DNA from: an uncultured beta proteobacterium
Lineage (GTDB): Bacteria; Pseudomonadota; Gammaproteobacteria; Burkholderiales; SG8-41
Reading direction: 5' to 3'
Length of the DNA stretch: 64,000 nt
NCBI GenBank assembly: GCA_903889565.1
Contig: CAISYC010000060.1
Coordinates: 52,357 to 116,356 of the forward strand
Notes under the pieces: model-generated
The model's database searches: none
Seen by the model: the letters and a program-made list of their open reading frames with translations, nothing else
What the model was told of the DNA's origin: nothing
Program-made: the position numbers and the translations under genes
Shown: one piece after another, positions 59,580 to 64,000 of the stretch
Layout of the letters: every line of letters starts with the position of its first letter
Numbering within the stretch: the first letter of the stretch is position 1

Positions 59580-60155
59580 ATGACCACGCCATACAGCCGC
59601 TTCATACGCTGGACGCATGCGCTCGCCGCGATCGCCATCGTGTTCCAGATGGCGATCAGCCTGATCATGGATCATCCGCACACCAAAAAGCCGATGACCA
59701 TCGACGGCGGGCAATACTTCGCATGGCATGAATGGGTCGGGCTTGCTGCGCTTGCGGTCATCATCGCCGGCTGGCTCTACCGCCTCGTGCAATGGAAGCG
59801 CGAAGGGCACGGCCGCCTGTTTCCGTGGGTGGACGCAAGCGGACGACAGACTCTCGGGCGCGAGTTGTTGCAGTTCCTGCGCCTGCGCTGGACCACGCTG
59901 CCGGTCGATGGCGCGCTGGCCGGCAGCATACACGGCCTCGGCCTTCTGCTTGGCACCGTGATGGCGGTCACCGGCGGCATCATCTACTTCGGGCTCGGCC
60001 CGGAGAACAAGGTCACGCCCGCCGTGCACAGCGTGATGGACGCGCATTCCTTCCTCGCCACCTTCATGTGGGCCTACCTTGGCGGCCACGCGGTTATGGC
60101 GCTGTGGCACCAGTTCGCCGGGCACGGCAGCTTCGCGCGCATGTTCAAGCCATGA
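59580..60155 (+). CDS. cytochrome b561-type membrane protein
   Basis: A 191-residue protein with four predicted helices: FIRWTHALAAIAIVFQMAIS, FAWHEWVGLAALAVIIAGWL, HGLGLLLGTVMAVTGGIIYF and FLATFMWAYLGGHAVMALWH. His residues in the first, second, third and last helices are placed to ligate heme b. The ATG at 59580 has GGGGACCACA upstream. It probably shuttles electrons between quinol and a periplasmic acceptor. Confidence 0.85.
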   Translation: MTTPYSRFIRWTHALAAIAIVFQMAISLIMDHPHTKKPMTIDGGQYFAWHEWVGLAALAVIIAGWLYRLVQWKREGHGRLFPWVDASGRQTLGRELLQFLRLRWTTLPVDGALAGSIHGLGLLLGTVMAVTGGIIYFGLGPENKVTPAVHSVMDAHSFLATFMWAYLGGHAVMALWHQFAGHGSFARMFKP

Positions 60156-60184
60156 CGCCGCCGGCGCCGGATCGGTAGGCAGCG

Positions 60185-61462
60185 ATGGCGCAAAAGCACC
60201 GCGAGCGGCCGCAAAGCGACGTCCCGCTGCTGAAGAAACTCGGCCCCGGCCTCATCACCGGCGCGGCTGACGACGATCCCAGCGGCATTGCGACCTATTC
60301 GCAGGCCGGCGCGCAGTTCGGCTACGGCATGCTGTGGTCGGTGCTGATCACCACGCCGCTGATGATCGGCATCCAGATCGTCAGCGCGCGCATCGGCCGC
60401 GTCACCGGCCACGGGCTCGCCGCCAACATCCGCACCCATTATCCGCAGTCGCTGCTGTATTTCATCATCGGCCTGCTGCTGATCGCCAACACCATCAACA
60501 TCGCTGCCGATCTGGGCGCGATGGGCGCGGCGCTGGTGCTGATCGCCGGCGGTCAAAGCCACATCTACATCGTGTTCTTCGCGCTGATCAGCCTGGTGCT
60601 GCAGATCTTTATTCCGTTCCCGCGCTACGCGCCGATACTGAAATGGCTGACGCTGGCGCTGTTCGCCTACGTCGGCACGGTGCTGGTGGTGCACATTCCG
60701 CTCGAAGAAGCGATCAGCGGGGCGCTGCTGCCCGATCTGTCGTTCAAGCGCGAATACGTGGCAATGGTGGTGGCGGTGTTCGGCACCACCATCAGCCCCT
60801 ATCTGTTTTTCTGGCAGGCCTCGCAGGAAGTCGAGGACCAGCGCGCGACCTTCGGCGACGAACCGCTCAAGGAGGCGCCGGAGCAGGCGCGCGCGCATCT
60901 GCAACGCATCAAGGTCGACACCTACATCGGCATGATTTTTTCGAATGCGATCGCGCTGTGCATCATGCTGACCACCGCGGTCACGCTGCACGTCGCCGGC
61001 GTCACCGAGATCGAGAGCGCGGCGCAGGCCGCCGAAGCGCTGCGGCCGCTCGCTGGCGATTTCGCCTTCATGCTGTTCGCCGCCGGCGTCGTCGGCACCG
61101 GCCTCCTGGCGATTCCGGTGCTGGCGGGCTCCGCCGCTTACGCCGTCGCCGAGAGTTTCCGCTGGCGCATCGGTCTCGGGCTGCCGCTGGCGGAGGCGCG
61201 CGGCTTCTACTTCATCCTGACGGTGGCGACCCTGCTCGGCGTGGCAATCAATCTGTCGGGGGTCGATTCGATCAAGATGCTGTTGTGGGCGGCCATCGTC
61301 AACGGCGTCATCTCGGTGCCGATCATGGCGGTGATGATGCTGCTGGCGGCGAAGCCGGCAGTGATGGGCCGCTTCGTCGTCGGCCGCCGCCTGCGCTTTC
61401 TCGGCTGGCTGGCCACCGCGGTGATGGCGGCGGCGGTGATTGCGATGTTCATCGTGTTTTGA
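60185..61462 (+). CDS. Nramp-superfamily metal transporter with altered binding motifs
   Basis: A 425-residue protein with about 11 hydrophobic helices. Helix 1 carries GLITGAADDDPSGIATY in place of the classical DPGN, so the coordinating Asn is Gly, and the helix 6 segment reads TTISPYLFFWQ where Mn/Fe transporters have MPH. The metal-binding Met is therefore absent. This suggests a different ion preference, as seen for Nramp-related magnesium carriers, though substrate is unproven. It overlaps no neighbour and starts 29 bases after the cytochrome b gene. Confidence 0.82.
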   Translation: MAQKHRERPQSDVPLLKKLGPGLITGAADDDPSGIATYSQAGAQFGYGMLWSVLITTPLMIGIQIVSARIGRVTGHGLAANIRTHYPQSLLYFIIGLLLIANTINIAADLGAMGAALVLIAGGQSHIYIVFFALISLVLQIFIPFPRYAPILKWLTLALFAYVGTVLVVHIPLEEAISGALLPDLSFKREYVAMVVAVFGTTISPYLFFWQASQEVEDQRATFGDEPLKEAPEQARAHLQRIKVDTYIGMIFSNAIALCIMLTTAVTLHVAGVTEIESAAQAAEALRPLAGDFAFMLFAAGVVGTGLLAIPVLAGSAAYAVAESFRWRIGLGLPLAEARGFYFILTVATLLGVAINLSGVDSIKMLLWAAIVNGVISVPIMAVMMLLAAKPAVMGRFVVGRRLRFLGWLATAVMAAAVIAMFIVF

Positions 61463-61585
61463 GGCGACGACCGCGACCCGAGCGCCTGCGTGCTGGCGCA
61501 CGGGTACACTCACAGAAGTTGATTTCCATCGCCGAATAACGCCGGCAGTGCGCCGGCCCTCGCCGTTTTCGCCGCGTAGCAGCGC

Positions 61586-63703
61586 TCAGACCGCCGTTGC
61601 CGCGTCCGGCAGCGTAAAGAATACGGTGGTGCCCTGATTGACCGCGCTTTCGATCCACACACTGCCGCCGTGGCGGAGGATGATTTTTTTGACCGTCGCG
61701 AGGCCGATGCCGGTGCCGTCGAATTCGTTGACGTGATGCAGGCGCTGAAACGGCGCGAACAGCTTGTGCGCGTACTGCATGTCGAAGCCGGCGCCGTTGT
61801 CGCTGACATAGTGGACGGTTTGCGCGCCGCGCGCCGCCGCGCCGATCTCGATCCGCGGCGCCACCGCCTTGCTTGAGAATTTCCAGGCATTGCCGATCAG
61901 ATTCTGCAGCAGCGCGCGCATCAGCCCGGCGTCGCAGACGGCCGCCATGCCGGGCTGCACCGAGACGCGCATGTTCGGATTCGGCTGCGCCTCACTGACG
62001 GCCGCGGCCACCTCGAGCGCGAGCGTGCTGATATCGACGGTGCGCAACTGCATATCCTGGCGCGACAAGCGTGCCAGCGTCAGCAGGTCGTCGATCAGAT
62101 TGCCCATGCGCGCGCTGGCGGCGACGACGCGCTGCAGATGCTTGTCGGTGACCGCATCGAGTTTTCCGGCATTCGACGCCAGCACGATCGAGCTGTAACC
62201 GTTGATCGCGCGCAGCGGCGTGCGCAGATCGTGCGCCACGGTGTAGCTGAAGGCGGCGAGTTCCTTGTTGGCGGCCTCCAGTTCCTCGGTGCGGCGGGCA
62301 ATGCGCGTTTCGAGCTCGCCATTGAGTTGGGCCAAATCGGCCTCGGCCTGCTTGCGCGCCGAGATATCCTCGATCACGGCAATGAAATAGTTGGGCGCGC
62401 CGACGGCGTCGCGCACCAGCGACAGATTGCGGTTGACCCACAGCAGGCTGCCATCGCGGCGGATCAGACGCCGCTCGGAGGCGACCGTGCGTCCGGACCC
62501 TTCGACGACGTAGACGCGCTCCTCTTCGCGCTGCGAATGTTCGTCCTTCGGCGTAAATTCGCGCGTATCCATGCCGAGCAGTTCTTCGCGCGCATAGCCG
62601 AGCAGCTGGCAATAGCGGTCATTGACCAGCAATATGCGCAGACTCTCGGGGTCGATATGCGCAATGCCGACCGCCGCCTGCTCGAAGGTGCCGCGCATCA
62701 TCTCTTCGTTTTCGATCAGCGAGTCCTCGACCCGCCACAGGCGGTAGAGCAGCAACAGCAGGGGCCCGATCAGCGCCATGGAGCACAGCACGACCACCAG
62801 CACGCGCGCGCGCCACGACGCGAGCACGTCGTCGCGGCTGAAAGCAACGCCGACATAAAACGGGTAGTCCGCCAGTCGTTCGCTGCTGTAGATGCGGGCG
62901 ACGCCATCGGATTCAGCAGTGACTTGGACGGTTGCGATACGCTCGCCCTGGGCGAGACGCTGCACGGTGGAATTATGCGGATCGAGCGGTTTGTTGACCA
63001 GCGCTTCGATTTGCGGCCAGCGCTGGATCAACTGATTGTTGTCGCTGCGCCGCCACGACACCACGCCGTGCGCGCCGGTATCCAGCGACTGGAACAGGCG
63101 GTCGAAGTAGTCAAGACTGATGCCGGCGCCGATCACGCCGCGAAACACGCCATGCCCGTCGCGGATGGCCCGCATCGCAAAAATGCCCGGGCGGCCGGTG
63201 GTGCGCGCTGAGATCACCTCCGAAAAAACGAGTCCCGACTGCACAGCGTCCTGCGCCGCGCGGAAATGCGCGCGGTCGCCGATATCGGTTTGCGCAGGCG
63301 GCCGGTCGTCCGAGTAGTAGAGCAGTTTGCCGGCGGCGTCGAAGACGCGGATGCTGTCGATCTCCGCGAAGTTGAGCAAGCCCGCCCGCAATGCCGGCTG
63401 AATCGCGGCCGCGAAGCGCGGCACCGCCTGCACATCGAGCGCGGCCGGCGGGATGGTCGCAATCAGATGCTGCGTATCAGCATCGACGCGCCGCAAGGTC
63501 GATTCCAGCCGTGTTTCAACGACTGCCGCATAGTTACGCGTGGCCGTTTCGGCGGCGTGCATTTCATCGTCGTAGCTCGATTTAAGCAGGTACAGCATGA
63601 TCGCGATGACGGTCAGTGCCGTCGCCAGCAGGGCAACGACGAGTTCCCGCCGGTGGCGGTGATCGATCCTGCGGTAACGGTTAAGGCGCACAACGGTGTC
63701 CAA
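61586..63703 (-). CDS. PAS-domain sensor histidine kinase with extracytoplasmic sensor
   Basis: A 705-residue kinase. A membrane helix (ELVVALLATALTVIAIMLYL) precedes a periplasmic sensor domain of dCache type (residues about 45-290, with RPGIFAMRAIRDGHGVFRGV) and a second membrane helix (VLVVVLCSMALIGPLLLLLY). A PAS domain (GTFEQAAVGIAHIDPESLRI), HisKA (FSYTVAHDLRTPLRAINGYS) and HATPase follow, with NLIGNAWKFS, SDNGAGFDM and FDGTGIGLATVKK. All catalytic boxes are present. The start is a TTG. A GTG at 63691 is possible. No response regulator is adjacent. Confidence 0.85.
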   Translation of the reverse strand: MDTVVRLNRYRRIDHRHRRELVVALLATALTVIAIMLYLLKSSYDDEMHAAETATRNYAAVVETRLESTLRRVDADTQHLIATIPPAALDVQAVPRFAAAIQPALRAGLLNFAEIDSIRVFDAAGKLLYYSDDRPPAQTDIGDRAHFRAAQDAVQSGLVFSEVISARTTGRPGIFAMRAIRDGHGVFRGVIGAGISLDYFDRLFQSLDTGAHGVVSWRRSDNNQLIQRWPQIEALVNKPLDPHNSTVQRLAQGERIATVQVTAESDGVARIYSSERLADYPFYVGVAFSRDDVLASWRARVLVVVLCSMALIGPLLLLLYRLWRVEDSLIENEEMMRGTFEQAAVGIAHIDPESLRILLVNDRYCQLLGYAREELLGMDTREFTPKDEHSQREEERVYVVEGSGRTVASERRLIRRDGSLLWVNRNLSLVRDAVGAPNYFIAVIEDISARKQAEADLAQLNGELETRIARRTEELEAANKELAAFSYTVAHDLRTPLRAINGYSSIVLASNAGKLDAVTDKHLQRVVAASARMGNLIDDLLTLARLSRQDMQLRTVDISTLALEVAAAVSEAQPNPNMRVSVQPGMAAVCDAGLMRALLQNLIGNAWKFSSKAVAPRIEIGAAARGAQTVHYVSDNGAGFDMQYAHKLFAPFQRLHHVNEFDGTGIGLATVKKIILRHGGSVWIESAVNQGTTVFFTLPDAATAV

Positions 63704-63754
63704 ATCGGAGGTCAGGCGCTGCGCAGGTCAGCGCAGCACCCCGCGGCATCAGCG

Positions 63755-63860
63755 CTAGCTGGCGAATGCCAGTTGCGTGTGAATATTTTGGTACGCGAGT
63801 TTGGTGCGCGGCGTCAGGTGCAGGGTGTAGACCCGCCGGTCCACCGAGTGGCGTCGTTTC
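63755..63860 (-). pseudogene. MarR-family regulator C-terminus, truncated by an IS element
   Basis: On the minus strand the frame ending at the TAG (63755-63757) reads KRRHSVDRRVYTLHLTPR, then TKLAYQNIHTQLAFAS. This is the wing and C-terminal helix of a MarR-type repressor, including the diagnostic DRRVYTLHLTP. The frame is interrupted exactly at the predicted IS end, so the N-terminal part is absent or lies beyond the element outside the window. Confidence 0.6.
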
Positions 63861-64000
63861 TGAGCTTCCCCCGAAATTTCGTCTTCCAAGAGGTGGGTAT
63901 AAACTCAACTGACAGGAAGGAAGAAATATGTTCAAGATACCGAAGCAGGAATTCACGGCCGAGTTTAGGCAATTGGCGGTTGATCGCGTGAAGGCGGGCC
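63861..64000 (+). mobile_element. left end of an IS3-family insertion sequence (partial)
   Basis: A probable terminal inverted repeat begins TGAGCTTCCCCCGAAATTTC at 63861, the TG end typical of IS3 elements. It is followed by a ribosome site (GGAAGGAAG) and a transposase reading frame. The right end lies beyond the window. It interrupts a MarR-type gene. Confidence 0.65.
63929..64000 (+). CDS. IS3-family transposase OrfA-like, N-terminal fragment
   Basis: The frame from the ATG at 63929 reads MFKIPKQEFTAEFRQLAV, then DRVKAG, as in the helix-turn-helix start of IS3/IS911-type OrfA proteins. The rest is cut off by the window end. AAGGAAGAA precedes the ATG. Confidence 0.75.

Overview
The window reads as a high-GC betaproteobacterial chromosome, most likely Burkholderiales. 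The main reasons are seven periplasmic receptors of the Bug (tripartite tricarboxylate) type in about 30 kb, the AtuA/DUF4387 and MmgE/PrpD families, CaiB-type CoA transferase, and a PACE efflux protein. No rRNA, tRNA, CRISPR array or prophage was recognised. One IS3-type element begins at the right edge.

Region 1 to 33 kb is a catabolic accessory region. Orphan Bug receptors (4446, 8566, 11316, 14214, 26580, 27613, 31838) are interleaved with enzymes: MmgE/PrpD lyase-like proteins, an AtuA/DUF4387 pair, amidohydrolases, enoyl-CoA hydratase and CaiB CoA transferase. Exported beta-propellers (LVIVD, NHL, lactonase, kelch) and a PQQ alcohol dehydrogenase with a diheme cytochrome c are also here. 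No TctA/TctB membrane subunits are present. The most striking gene is at 2534-4258. It is a UGSC-family protein split by an in-frame TGA exactly at the U of the Cys-Sec-Gly-Ser-Cys motif, with a SECIS-like hairpin directly downstream, so it is a probable selenoprotein. The same region holds rlmF, a HigB/HigA-type toxin-antitoxin pair with an apparently leaderless promoter-operator, and a frameshifted alpha/beta hydrolase.

Region 34 to 45 kb holds small stress and redox genes: an FmdB-like zinc ribbon, cupin, PACE transporter, TAXI protein, SIMPL protein and globin. A tightly overlapping FAD oxidase / Fe-S / FAD reductase operon follows, then ChaC and a third PrpD. Two unrelated secreted proteins here (34514 and 37155) share a duplicated leader plus signal-peptide segment.

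Region 45 to 61.5 kb is an envelope and metal-stress region. It contains a patatin-like lipoprotein, two glycine-zipper proteins flanking a C-terminal processing protease, a heptad-repeat lipoprotein, a Gly/Ser then Arg/Asp-rich exported protein and an M16 protease. A heavy-metal type two-component system follows, then CzcE-like, OMP barrel, two Spy/LTXXQ-like proteins, a YXWGXW protein, cytochrome b561-like and Nramp-like genes. Similar TGTAAT-type boxes before several of these genes suggest one response-regulator regulon. A histidine kinase at 44475 carries a frameshift and lacks its ATP-binding core, and it has an intact homologue at 61586.

At the right end a MarR-type gene is cut by the IS3-family element. 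Coordinates of starts were revised from the longest open frames using Shine-Dalgarno sequences and signal peptides. Function calls rest on motif recognition only, with no database search.
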